A DNA stretch of 64,000 nucleotides from Armatimonadota bacterium (GTDB lineage Bacteria; Armatimonadota; Fimbriimonadia; Fimbriimonadales; Fimbriimonadaceae): positions 1-64,000 of the forward strand of contig JANYCU010000045.1 of NCBI GenBank assembly GCA_025360125.1. The letters run 5' to 3'. Positions 35,305-43,542 of the stretch are shown here, one piece after another; position 1 is the stretch's first letter, and every line of letters starts with the position of its first letter. The notes under the pieces were generated by a model, which worked only from the letters and a program-made list of their open reading frames with translations, was not told where the DNA came from and did not search any database. A program made the position numbers and the translations under genes.

Positions 35305-36228
35305 GTGATTACTTCGTGGGGGATGTTTATTGCACTGTCCGGTTCAACGGACAAGGTCAAGGTTGTTTCGGTTGATGAGTCGCCAGTGGTATTGAGTCAA
35401 AGCAACTCCTCTTCGACCAAAGTTCGAATGACGAGCGAGGCCGCGACTTACCTTATTGATAATGGGCATTTTACGAAAGATGAATTAGCCGCAGTGACCC
35501 CGTACTTGGAGAAGTCGGAGTTGGTTGTTCTCGCCTGGGCAGATAACGATCGAAGGATCATGTATTGGCTGCCAAGCGGAGAAAGAGTCACGATCCCGCC
35601 AGTAAAGGTTCCCGAAGCAATTGGGATTCAACCTGGTCAAACGATGGCATTCGTCCGGCAAACCCTCGTGCCGCAAAACTTCCATTACAACGGAAATGGG
35701 ACAGTTAACATTACCGAGAATGGGATGGTTCGGTTGTCGACCGAAGTCTCCACTTTCGTCCATCCAAAATTCAAGGAAGGTTGGGGCATCGTTCCCAAAT
35801 CGCCGGATGCATTTGTTGATGTTCCGTTTACCTTCGAATGGCAAGAGCCTGCCGTGGCGAAGTTAAGCCTCAAAGAAGGTGATTCGGCCAATCTTTCGGG
35901 AGTTCAGTTCACCGTCGCAGGGATCGCACCTGCGACCAAAGATGTTCACACCACCAACTCAGTTCACGTTTCGGTCGTTGGAAACCAGTACCCCCGCCAA
36001 TATCAGTTGAGCCCGGCGTTCGAGGGTAAGCCTAGCAACGAGAATCCGAGTCTGAAAAGCTGGATGCTGACCAGTGGGGGCAATAATCAGCTTGGTCAGT
36101 CACGGTTAGAATTAACGGTCTGCTCAGACGCCAAATTCTCGGACTGGCACGCGATAAACGTCGGTCGCAAGACGACGTTCATCGGCTTTTTCGGGCATGT
36201 CGCGCGAAGGCCAATCGAGAAGAAGTAG
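35305..36228 (+). CDS. Hypothetical secreted protein, start disturbed by a T-run frameshift
   Basis: I do not recognise this protein of about 307 residues. It is beta-rich and ends GHVARRPIEKK. The start is unclear: GTG at 35305 gives a short hydrophobic start (ITSWGMFIALSGS), but an ATG at 35253, with AGG 10 bases upstream, opens MKSKRNVTSAFFAI and stops just before. Removing one T from the TTTTTT run at 35283-35288 fuses the two frames into a regular signal peptide leading into this protein. So the true gene may be 35253-36228 with a homopolymer indel, slippage or sequence error. Downstream 36229-36411 is non-coding and pyrimidine-rich. Confidence 0.55.
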   Translation: MITSWGMFIALSGSTDKVKVVSVDESPVVLSQSNSSSTKVRMTSEAATYLIDNGHFTKDELAAVTPYLEKSELVVLAWADNDRRIMYWLPSGERVTIPPVKVPEAIGIQPGQTMAFVRQTLVPQNFHYNGNGTVNITENGMVRLSTEVSTFVHPKFKEGWGIVPKSPDAFVDVPFTFEWQEPAVAKLSLKEGDSANLSGVQFTVAGIAPATKDVHTTNSVHVSVVGNQYPRQYQLSPAFEGKPSNENPSLKSWMLTSGGNNQLGQSRLELTVCSDAKFSDWHAINVGRKTTFIGFFGHVARRPIEKK

Positions 36229-36411
36229 TGACAGCCTTGGTTGGAAATAAGATTTGGTTCCAATTCAAAGTCTTCTCCTGCCTAGAAATTGGAAAGCTAG
36301 CGAGCTCACTCATTGACTAGTTGCCTAGTCTTCCCACGCTTCTTTCGCATCTTCCACTCATCTCGCCCTCGCCCTTAACCCTCCTTTCGAGTCATAATCA
36401 TAAGCACTACC

Positions 36412-38319
36412 ATGTCTAAAGACGTTCGACGCATCGTTGCGACCGACTGTGGCTCAACGACCACAAAGGCCATCCTCATCGAGAGAAACGACCAGGGCGA
36501 GTACCGACTCGTCGCCAGGGGTGAAGCTCCCACTACCGTCGAACGACCGTTCGAAGACGTTACCATCGGCGTTCTCAACTCGATCACCGAGCTTGAGGAA
36601 ATCACAGAGCAAACTGTTCCCGAAGGATATGAAAAAGGGCGACGAACCCTCATCAAGGGCGGAACGGTCCACAGTTTAACCAAGGACGACAACAAGATTG
36701 CGGATTCATCCGGCACCCTCGACGGCTCCGAATATTATGTTTCGACGTCCTCCGCCGGTGGTGGACTTCAGATGATGGTCGCAGGCGTCGTCATGGCGAT
36801 GAGCGCCGAATCGGCCGAGCGCGCTGCGCTTGGTGCGGGTGCGATCCTCATGGATACCCTCGCGGTCGATGATGGTCGAAAAGAATTTCAAAAGGTTGAG
36901 CGGTTGCGACAGCTTCGACCCGACATCATCCTCATGTCCGGTGGAACCGACGGTGGAAACGTCGATCGACTACTCGAAATGGCGGAAGTTATTCGCCGAG
37001 CTGACCCCAAGCCGCGATTTGGCGACATGAAGCTTCCGGTCATCTTCGCAGGTAACAACGCAGCCCAAGACAAGGTCAAAACAGTCCTTGGCGAAACCAT
37101 CGAGACCAAGATTGTTGACAACCTTCGCCCAACTCTCGATTCCGAAAACCTCGGACCCGCACGTGAAGAAATCCACGAGATGTTCCTCGAGCACGTGATG
37201 CAACAGGCTCCAGGCTACTCAAAGCTGCTCGATTGGGCGAGTTTTGAAGTCATGGCGACGCCGAACGCGGTCGGCAAACTCCTCAAGGAATACGCCGTCC
37301 AAGAAGGCATCAACGTCCTGGGCGTTGACATCGGCGGAGCGACGACCGACGTCTTCTCTGTTTTCGAGTCTTCACCTGGTGGCGAGCGAATTTACAACCG
37401 AACGGTTTCGGCCAACCTCGGCATGAGCTATTCGATTTGTAACGTCTTGAAGGAAGCTGGCGTCGAGAATATCGCTCGATGGCTACCGTTCGAGATTGAC
37501 TCCGCTGAAGTTCGAAACCGACTGCGTAACAAGATGATTCGTCCGACGACGATTCCTCAAACGTACGAAGATTTGTTGATCGAGCATGGCGTTGCTCGAG
37601 AAGCCTTGCGACTGGCTTTCTTGCACCACAAGTCGCTCGCTCGAAACCTGACGGGATCGGCTCAGCAACGGGACGTTGGCCAGATTTTTGACCAACAAGC
37701 GAGCGGGCAGACCCTCGTCAACATGATGAAACTGGACATGGTTATTGGTAGTGGCGGAGTTCTTTCCCATGCGCCAAACCGCGCCCAAGCAGTGTTGATG
37801 ATGATGGACGCCTATCAGCCCGAAGGAATCACAATGATGACGGTTGACTCGATCTTTATGATGCCGCACCTTGGCGTTCTTTCTGAGCACCTGTACGATG
37901 CGGCGAAGGAAGTATTTGAGCGAGACTGTATTGTCCGAGTGGGAACCTGTATTGCCCCAGTCGGCATCGGCAAAGATGGCGAACATTGCGTTCGCGTCTC
38001 GGGTGGATCGATCGATGAGTCAGTGGCGTACGGCGAGATCAAAGTCGTGCCTTATTCGTACTCGATGGCCGAGTCACTGACGGTTGAGCCAGGCCGAAAC
38101 TTTGACGTAGGAGCAGGCAAAGGCAAGCCAGTAATCGTCACCCAGTTTGACAAGGCGCGCGGCAAGCGAGACCAAACGACGAACCTCATTGAGGGTACGG
38201 TTGGGTTGATTATTGACGCTCGTGGTCGAGGCGGACCAGAGATGTCGCTCGCGACTCCGGGACGAATCGAGAAGCTTCGTTCTTACCTGAAGGCCTTCGA
38301 TTTGCCGTTGCCGAAGTAG
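36412..38319 (+). CDS. Glutamate mutase L (GlmL/MutL-type) ASKHA protein
   Basis: A 635-residue protein of the methylaspartate-mutase accessory MutL/GlmL family, an actin-like (ASKHA) ATPase thought to reactivate or chaperone B12-dependent glutamate mutase. The N-terminal phosphate-1 loop is VATDCGSTTTKAILIE; the internal second site is VLGVDIGGATTDVFSVF (about 302-318). Further family sequence includes SSAGGGLQMMVAGVVMAMSAESAERAALGAGA and MSGGTDGGNVDRLLEMAE. No mutE or mutS gene is nearby, so it acts with genes elsewhere or has another partner in this organism. Confidence 0.9.
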   Translation: MSKDVRRIVATDCGSTTTKAILIERNDQGEYRLVARGEAPTTVERPFEDVTIGVLNSITELEEITEQTVPEGYEKGRRTLIKGGTVHSLTKDDNKIADSSGTLDGSEYYVSTSSAGGGLQMMVAGVVMAMSAESAERAALGAGAILMDTLAVDDGRKEFQKVERLRQLRPDIILMSGGTDGGNVDRLLEMAEVIRRADPKPRFGDMKLPVIFAGNNAAQDKVKTVLGETIETKIVDNLRPTLDSENLGPAREEIHEMFLEHVMQQAPGYSKLLDWASFEVMATPNAVGKLLKEYAVQEGINVLGVDIGGATTDVFSVFESSPGGERIYNRTVSANLGMSYSICNVLKEAGVENIARWLPFEIDSAEVRNRLRNKMIRPTTIPQTYEDLLIEHGVAREALRLAFLHHKSLARNLTGSAQQRDVGQIFDQQASGQTLVNMMKLDMVIGSGGVLSHAPNRAQAVLMMMDAYQPEGITMMTVDSIFMMPHLGVLSEHLYDAAKEVFERDCIVRVGTCIAPVGIGKDGEHCVRVSGGSIDESVAYGEIKVVPYSYSMAESLTVEPGRNFDVGAGKGKPVIVTQFDKARGKRDQTTNLIEGTVGLIIDARGRGGPEMSLATPGRIEKLRSYLKAFDLPLPK

Positions 38320-38326
38320 TTGTGGG

Positions 38327-38405
38327 GGTGGGCATCTTGCCCTACAGAAATTTCTCGACCCGAAAGGAAATCGAGATACTAGGAGGTTGGGCGTCCCGCC
38401 CTACA
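38327..38405 (-). repeat. GTAG-type REP elements upstream of the third RAYT
   Basis: Two copies, read on the minus strand: TGTAGGGCGGGACGCCC followed by AACCTCCT (38381-38405), and a more diverged TGTAGGGCAAGATGCCC (about 38327-38346). A GTAG lies just before a GGGCG-GGA-CGCCC hairpin. GTAG next to the hairpin is the classic mark of REPs recognised by RAYTs. Plus-strand copies follow the transposase, giving the inverted arrangement. Confidence 0.85.
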
Positions 38406-38457
38406 AATACCTTTGGACTTACAAAGGGTACATTTCTATTGTAAAATCTCGCTCACA

Positions 38458-39033
38458 ATGAGTGAACATCGTGGCTGGTTCCGACCGAGGAATCTTCTCC
38501 ACTTCGACGCCGAGGTGACGCAATCCATAACGATTCGCCTTGATGACAGTTTGCCAAAGGAAGTGCTTCTGCGCCTTACCGAGGAAATGAAGGATGTCAA
38601 GGCAAACCAAAGCATTGAGCGAGTCAAACGAATTGAAAGCTTGTTAGATAATGCACATGGTTCCTGCATCCTTCGCGAACCGAAGTGTGCCCAGATTGTT
38701 CAAGATGCACTATTGTTCTTGCACGAAAAGAGATTTGAATTGCGTGCGTGGGTTGTCATGCCCAATCACGCTCATTTCCTTGCTCGCTTTGAACCTGGTC
38801 AAACCCTTGAAAAAGCACTTCATTCACTAAAGTCTTACACGGCTCACGAGCTCAAGAAACTTCACCCTGAGATGCAAGGCATCTGGCAAATCGAGTACTT
38901 TGATCGATATATCCGGAACGAGAACCACTATTGGAATGCTGTGAACTACATCCATGGAAATCCAGTCGAAGCGGGATTATGCAAGAGGCCAGAGGATTTT
39001 CCATGGAGTAGTGCTTTTCATCAAGGGCCGTAG
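38458..39033 (+). CDS. REP-associated tyrosine transposase (RAYT), second subgroup
   Basis: A 191-residue Y1/HUH transposase: HUH motif PNHAHFLARF, candidate catalytic tyrosine in AVNYIHGNPVEAGLC, and the terminal PEDFPWSSAFH typical of RAYTs. ATG at 38458 is chosen; the frame is open to 38413 but adds an unlikely leader. It is only distantly related to the RAYTs at 6000 and 34641 and sits beside a different, GTAG-type REP. The C-terminal codons (GAGTAGTGCTTTTCATCAAG) recur as fragments in the array downstream. Confidence 0.92.
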   Translation: MSEHRGWFRPRNLLHFDAEVTQSITIRLDDSLPKEVLLRLTEEMKDVKANQSIERVKRIESLLDNAHGSCILREPKCAQIVQDALLFLHEKRFELRAWVVMPNHAHFLARFEPGQTLEKALHSLKSYTAHELKKLHPEMQGIWQIEYFDRYIRNENHYWNAVNYIHGNPVEAGLCKRPEDFPWSSAFHQGP

Positions 39034-39480
39034 GCTGTCTAAATTAATGTAGGGCGGGACGCCCAACCTCCTACCCCTTCGTCACCATAATATCAACGTT
39101 TGTGTCGCCGCCACCGTCGCAACGGACCTTGGCTTGGACCTCCATCTTGGGTCCCGCGGGGACGCCTTTGAGTAGTGCTTTTCATCAAGGGTCGTAGGCT
39201 GCCCAAATTAATGTAGGGCGGGACGCCCAACCTCCTACCACTTCGTCACGACAATATTGCCGTTTGTGTCGCCGCCACCGTCGCAACGGACCCTGAGTAG
39301 TGCTTTTCATCAAGGGCCGTAGGCAGTCTAAGTTAATGTAGGGCGGGACGCCCAATCTCCTAACCTTTCGTCACCATAATATCAACGTTTGCAGGCTGTC
39401 TAAACTAATGTAGGTCGGGACGCCCAACCTCCTACCGCTTCGTCACGGGACGCCCAACCTTCTAGCCCCGCGTCACGATA
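39006..39480. repeat. Chimeric tandem array: RAYT 3' end + GTAG REP + hexosaminidase 3' end
   Basis: Units start at about 39006, 39170, 39295 and 39391, with a short remnant at about 39446, so lengths fall 164, 125, 96 and 55 bases. Each full unit holds the RAYT end (GAGTAGTGCTTTTCATCAAG), the REP (TGTAGGGCGGGACGCCC and AACCTCCTA; copies at about 39049, 39212, 39337 and 39409), then, on the minus strand, a diverged copy of the end of the GH20 gene (reading ..KMEVQAKVRCDGGGDTN then a stop). The unit joins are at GAG/TTTGAG, a shared short word. The last unit merges into the real hexosaminidase end at 39462. Confidence 0.85.
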
Positions 39481-41333
39481 ATATCGCCGTTTGTGTCGCC
39501 ACCACCGTCGCCACGGACCTTGGCTTGGACCTCAATCTTGGCTCCCGCAGGGATGCCTTTGAGGGTCACATGCCAGACGTTGTCGACATTTTCGGCACCA
39601 GTTCGTCCGTAGTGCGAATCGGACCCGACGACAACTCCGTTGGCCAATATTTCAATTCCGTCGACGTCTAATCGGAACTGACCAGATGTGTATTGGAACT
39701 TGATTGTAGCCTTTCCGTCGCTGAGGCCAGCGGAGGAAATATCCCACTTTCGCACTTTATAGTCGTTTGAAACTTGACCTGCCTTCCACTCGGCGGTCGG
39801 CAATCCGAGGTCGGTATCCAACTTACGATAGTTGACATCGAGATGGGGGAGGTTAATCTTTAATCGCTCGACGAAGTCCCGGTAGTTCTTTTTGTTCTTG
39901 GGGGACCAGAAGATTTCTGCCGCTGCCAGTGCGCGCGGAAAAGCCATGTATTGGGCGTACTCTGGGGTTCGAATGTACTCGGTCCACACTTGGAACTGCC
40001 CGCCAATAATGTGCTTCCGTTTGTCGGCGGTGATTGCGGCGGGGACAATGTCAAAGTCATAGACTTTTCGAAGCGGCAAGTTTCCGCCGATGGCATGAGG
40101 TTCGGTCTTGGGGTCGCCTTGGTAGAAGTCGAAATACAAAGCACTGGTTGACGCCATCACGACATCGTGTCCCGCGTTGGCGGCTTCGATTCCATGTGAT
40201 TCTCCTCGCCAGGCCATGACGGTGGCTCCGGGGGCGAGTCCGCCTTCGAGGATTTCGTCCCATCCGATGAGGCGTCGACCTTTTGCGGCAAGATATTGGT
40301 CCATTTGCCTAACGAACCAGCTTTGCATCTCATGTTCGTCCTTCAGTCCGCGCTCTTTGATGAGCTGTTGGACGCGAGGGCTGGCCTTCCATTCGTCCTT
40401 CGGACATTCGTCCCCTCCAATGTGAATGAACTTGCTGGGGAAGATCGCCATCACCTCGTCCAGAACATTCTGCAAGAATTTGATCGTCGAAACGTCCGGA
40501 TTGAAAACGTGCTTATTCACGCCCCAATTCACGGCTACGTCGAGCTTCTGGTCGGTATTTCCAAGCTCGGGATAGGCCGCGATGGCAGCTTGTGAATGGC
40601 CGGGCATCTCGATTTCCGGCACGACATTGATGAACCGATCCGCCGCGTATTTGACAATCTCCTTCGCTTCTTCCTGCGTGTAGAAACCACCGTAGGGAGT
40701 TTCGTCGTAGGTAGCCGGACTGTATTTCAGCATCGTCTTTGCCCGCTTGGATCCAACCGATGTTAATTTCGGATACTTCTTGATCTCGATTCGCCAGCCC
40801 TGGTCTTCGGTTAGGTGCCAATGGAACGAGTTCATTTTGTGGAGCGCGAGGGTGTCGATGAACTTCTTGATGGCTTCTTTTGGCATGAAGTTTCGGCCGA
40901 CATCCAGCATGGCACCACGCCATTGGAATCTTGGTTGATCTTCGATGATGACGGCGGGGACGGAGAACGATTTTGCGCCTTTCCAGCCATCGGTTGGCAT
41001 AAGTTGGCGCAGGCTTTGGAGTCCGTAGAAGACTCCGGCGGGCGACTTGCCCTGGATTTCGACGGTGTCGGAATCAATCAAGAGGCGATAGCCTTCTTCT
41101 CCGAGATTCAGACTCTTATCGACCTTTAAAACAACTGCGTTCTTGGTTGCGGTGCCATCGGTTAAATGAAAGTACGACTTGGCCATGTCGGCGACGTTCT
41201 TGAGGCCCTTGTCGGCGACCAGGACGGTGCTTTCGTTGAATGAAAAGGATCCGGCTTGCTGGATGAGCGTTACCGGAGCCGGAATAATTGAATATTGTGC
41301 GGCCATAGCTACCACGAATGAACTCAGCATCAT
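39462..41333 (-). CDS. Beta-N-acetylhexosaminidase, GH20
   Basis: A 623-residue exported glycosidase; the short hydrophobic N-terminus (MMLSSFVVAMAAQ) acts as signal. A GH20b domain (about 14-130) is followed by the catalytic barrel with FQWRGAMLDVGRNFM, HWHLTEDQGWRIEI, and the catalytic Asp-Glu pair D308-E309 in HIGGDECPKDEW. A C-terminal beta domain (about 515-620) has WHVTLKGIPAGAKIEVQAKVRGDGGG. It removes terminal GlcNAc/GalNAc from glycans, peptidoglycan or chitin fragments. It is preceded on the minus strand by maf with an 11-base gap. Its 3' end has been copied into the adjacent repeat array. Confidence 0.93.
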   Translation of the reverse strand: MMLSSFVVAMAAQYSIIPAPVTLIQQAGSFSFNESTVLVADKGLKNVADMAKSYFHLTDGTATKNAVVLKVDKSLNLGEEGYRLLIDSDTVEIQGKSPAGVFYGLQSLRQLMPTDGWKGAKSFSVPAVIIEDQPRFQWRGAMLDVGRNFMPKEAIKKFIDTLALHKMNSFHWHLTEDQGWRIEIKKYPKLTSVGSKRAKTMLKYSPATYDETPYGGFYTQEEAKEIVKYAADRFINVVPEIEMPGHSQAAIAAYPELGNTDQKLDVAVNWGVNKHVFNPDVSTIKFLQNVLDEVMAIFPSKFIHIGGDECPKDEWKASPRVQQLIKERGLKDEHEMQSWFVRQMDQYLAAKGRRLIGWDEILEGGLAPGATVMAWRGESHGIEAANAGHDVVMASTSALYFDFYQGDPKTEPHAIGGNLPLRKVYDFDIVPAAITADKRKHIIGGQFQVWTEYIRTPEYAQYMAFPRALAAAEIFWSPKNKKNYRDFVERLKINLPHLDVNYRKLDTDLGLPTAEWKAGQVSNDYKVRKWDISSAGLSDGKATIKFQYTSGQFRLDVDGIEILANGVVVGSDSHYGRTGAENVDNVWHVTLKGIPAGAKIEVQAKVRGDGGGDTNGDIIVTRG

Positions 41334-41344
41334 CGCCTGAGAGT

Positions 41345-41932
41345 TTAACTCAAGTTCGGTTCGAAATAGCCGACATTGGTGAGAAGGATTTTGGTGAGTT
41401 CAAGTGGCAGGCCCACGACATTGTCAAACGGACCATCGAGGCTTTTGACAAGGAAGTGGCCCATGCCTTGGGCACCGTAAGCTCCGGCCTTGTCCAACGG
41501 TTCTCCGGTTTTTACGTAATCCTCGATTTCCTGGTCGGTCACATCGTTGAAGGTCACGTCGGTGACACAGTGACTGACCTCGGTTTGGGCGGGGGTTAGG
41601 ATCGCGACTCCAGTGATGACCTGGTGAGTTTTGTTGCGCAGAGATTTCAGGATGCGGATGGCGTCATCGTTATCGGTTGGTTTGGTGAATTGGGTCCAAG
41701 TGTCGCCTTGTTTGAGGGCAACGACAGTGTCACAACCGATAATTATTTGGGGGTTAGTTGGGTCGATCGCGGCCTTGGCTTTCTCGAATGCGAGGGTTTC
41801 GGCGGTTTGAAATGGGTCGTTGGTGGTTTGCGCATCTTCGTCGATATCAGTCGGTTTGATGATGAAATCTTGAACTAATTGCTTCAAGAGTTCATGCCTT
41901 CTCGGCGAAGCACTTGCGAGGACGACTTGCAT
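41345..41932 (-). CDS. maf: Maf family nucleotide pyrophosphatase
   Basis: A 195-residue house-cleaning enzyme that hydrolyses non-canonical or modified nucleoside triphosphates. Family motifs: LASASPRRHELL at 5-16, DIDED near 34, AFEKAKAAID, the active-site ICDT equivalent IIGCDTVV with Asp, and DKAGAYGAQGMGHFLVKSLDGPFDNVVGLPL near the C-terminus. Probably co-transcribed with the downstream GH20 gene. Confidence 0.94.
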   Translation of the reverse strand: MQVVLASASPRRHELLKQLVQDFIIKPTDIDEDAQTTNDPFQTAETLAFEKAKAAIDPTNPQIIIGCDTVVALKQGDTWTQFTKPTDNDDAIRILKSLRNKTHQVITGVAILTPAQTEVSHCVTDVTFNDVTDQEIEDYVKTGEPLDKAGAYGAQGMGHFLVKSLDGPFDNVVGLPLELTKILLTNVGYFEPNLS

Positions 41933-41949
41933 TCCCTTCTATTGTGAAC

Positions 41950-41980
41950 AAAAAAATGCCCGGCTAGTGAGGGCCGGGCA
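41950..41980 (-). terminator. Terminator of hsp20
   Basis: On the minus strand, TGCCCGGC/GCCGGGCA stem with an eight-base loop is followed by a run of Ts (A run 41950-41956 on plus). It lies 29 bases after the hsp20 stop and separates it from maf. Confidence 0.93.
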
Positions 41981-42008
41981 AGCATTTATTTAGGAGGTGT
42001 TGACAGGA

Positions 42009-42452
42009 TTAGTTTTCGGTTGAAATCGGAATTCGTAGCGACTTCGGTTTCTCCTCCTCGACCTTCGGAATAGTAATCGTTACGAAACCGTTTTTAAAGG
42101 TCGCGTTGATGCCTTCTTGGTTCAACTGAGGGGAGAGTCGAATCGAGCGGCTGAAGGTGCCGTACGTATTTTCTCGTCGGAAGACCTTGGTGGTTTCGGT
42201 GACCTCTTCGGTTTTGCTTTCGCCTTTGATGGTCAAGATGTTGTTTTCGATGTTGACTTCTAGTTCTTCGGGGTTGATTCCGGGAACGGAGGCCTTGATC
42301 GTCACTTTTCCTTCGTCTTCGATAACGTCGATTGGGACGCTGATCATGTTCGTGGTCGGTTGTTGGCATTGGGAGCCACCAAACAACTGGGCGAAGTAGT
42401 CGTCGAAGTTTCGGATGTCGTCGAGTGATCGGAATGGTATTAAAGTGTTCAT
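42009..42452 (-). CDS. Hsp20 / alpha-crystallin small heat-shock protein
   Basis: A 147-residue small heat-shock protein (holdase). The alpha-crystallin domain is at about 38-140: VPIDVIEDEGKVTIKASVPGINPEELEVNIENNILTIKGE and the family mark AxFKNGFVTITIPK near 122-134. The C-terminal I-x-I anchor is RIPIS. It has its own promoter with a HAIR-like operator and its own terminator, so it is a heat-regulated single-gene unit. Confidence 0.94.
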   Translation of the reverse strand: MNTLIPFRSLDDIRNFDDYFAQLFGGSQCQQPTTNMISVPIDVIEDEGKVTIKASVPGINPEELEVNIENNILTIKGESKTEEVTETTKVFRRENTYGTFSRSIRLSPQLNQEGINATFKNGFVTITIPKVEEEKPKSLRIPISTEN

Positions 42453-42491
42453 GTTTCAGTGTCCTTTGCGGTTACATTTGATACTTACGCC

Positions 42492-42521
42492 AGAATAAAT
42501 CTTGAGCGTTGCACTATCAAG
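42492..42521 (-). promoter_or_regulatory. hsp20 promoter with HAIR-like (HspR) operator
   Basis: On the minus strand TTGATA (42520-42515), a 17-base spacer and TATTCT (42497-42492) form a sigma-70-type promoter. Over the -35 and spacer lies a 21-base inverted repeat (42501-42521), on plus CTTGAGC-N7-TATCAAG, which matches the known HspR site HAIR (CTTGAGT-N7-ACTCAAG) in the outer five bases and spacing. HspR, a MerR-type repressor, would block the promoter until heat shock. HspR itself is not in the window. Confidence 0.7.
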
Positions 42522-42959
42522 TTATTTTTTTGAAATTTTTGTTGGAATCCTCAGAAGATAGACCGTCAGGGACAAAATGGTCACTCCGAGAAGGCCAACG
42601 GGAACCAACCTTGGCAAGTCAACATGCCAAACAGAGATAACCTGGGGAGCTTTGGTCAAGATTCGGTAAATCGTAACACTGATCGCGACCCAGATCATTG
42701 AGATGGCAACAATCTTGGTCGATCGCTTCATAGACCGCTCTTCTTCCCAATCTTTGAGAGTTGGGCCGATAAATCGATTCGCCAACAGCCACTCCTCTAA
42801 GCGAGGACTCGAGTTACGAAACGCCCATAAGGCAATCAGAAAGAAAACAAACCCAGGCAAACCGGGGGTGACAAGGCCAACAAAGCCAATCCCCACGCAA
42901 CCTAATCCAAAACCTGCAAAAAGGATTCGGACCAGGATCGGACGGTTGTGCTGGGTCAT
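42522..42959 (-). CDS. DUF454 (YbaN-like) membrane protein
   Basis: A 145-residue inner-membrane protein with about four TM helices. It carries the family core GFVGLVTPGLPGFVFFLIALWAFRNSSPRLEEWL (about 25-58), typical of YbaN/DUF454. Function is unknown. Its end is directly next to the hsp20 operator. Confidence 0.9.
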   Translation of the reverse strand: MTQHNRPILVRILFAGFGLGCVGIGFVGLVTPGLPGFVFFLIALWAFRNSSPRLEEWLLANRFIGPTLKDWEEERSMKRSTKIVAISMIWVAISVTIYRILTKAPQVISVWHVDLPRLVPVGLLGVTILSLTVYLLRIPTKISKK

Positions 42960-43032
42960 TAGACCTGATTATGGAACCTTTGCAACTGAATTCTATACGC
43001 AAACGCTTTCGCTAATAGAGGATAGATACGAT

Positions 43033-43542
43033 ATGGGACTTTCAACTATTGGCGATTCTTTTTCGATTGTAGCGACGCTTGGGGGCATCGCGGTCACGGC
43101 ATGGTCTTTCAAGATTGCATGTGCGCTCCTTTTTCCTGACCGGGTAGAGACCGCTCGACTTGCGGTTTCAACGAAGACGAGTGCAGTTGTCGGCATGGGC
43201 TTTGTTTCATTGCTGGCAGGGGTATTTTCGTTCATCGTTCTGGCCCTCCCGAACCCATTCACGAAGTTACTCGGGACGTTGTTTTTGGCGGGATATTTCG
43301 CTCTTGTCGCACTTGGAGCTTCGGGCATTGCAAAATTGGCAGCCGAACGGCTGCGCGATCTAAAGGGTGGGCAATCGAACCTCTTTGATTCGTACGCGAA
43401 AGCAGCTCTATACATCGTGATGGCGGCGATGCTGCCCCTCTTGGGTTGGTTCCTGTTTGCGCCATTGATGATTCTGTTCGCGGGCGGAGCCGGATTGATG
43501 GCGGTATTGAAGCCAGTCTCAGCAACAAACGAGGCTATCTAA
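43033..43542 (+). CDS. Small multi-pass membrane protein
   Basis: A 169-residue protein with four or more TM helices (about 8-30, 50-73, 78-100, 130-160), no recognised family. The ATG at 43033 is used because the longer frame runs over the divergent DUF454 gene. Its stop overlaps the start of the DUF1800 gene (TAATG), so it is translationally coupled to the DUF1800-DUF1501 pair and may be a membrane partner. Confidence 0.7.
   Translation: MGLSTIGDSFSIVATLGGIAVTAWSFKIACALLFPDRVETARLAVSTKTSAVVGMGFVSLLAGVFSFIVLALPNPFTKLLGTLFLAGYFALVALGASGIAKLAAERLRDLKGGQSNLFDSYAKAALYIVMAAMLPLLGWFLFAPLMILFAGGAGLMAVLKPVSATNEAI

Noticed and set aside
39006-39480. CRISPR array
   Set aside because: The repeats are long, of unequal length and made of gene fragments; there are no short spacers and no cas genes.
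42501-42521. CIRCE operator (HrcA site)
   Set aside because: The repeat does not read TTAGCACTC-N9-GAGTGCTAA; it matches the HAIR pattern better.
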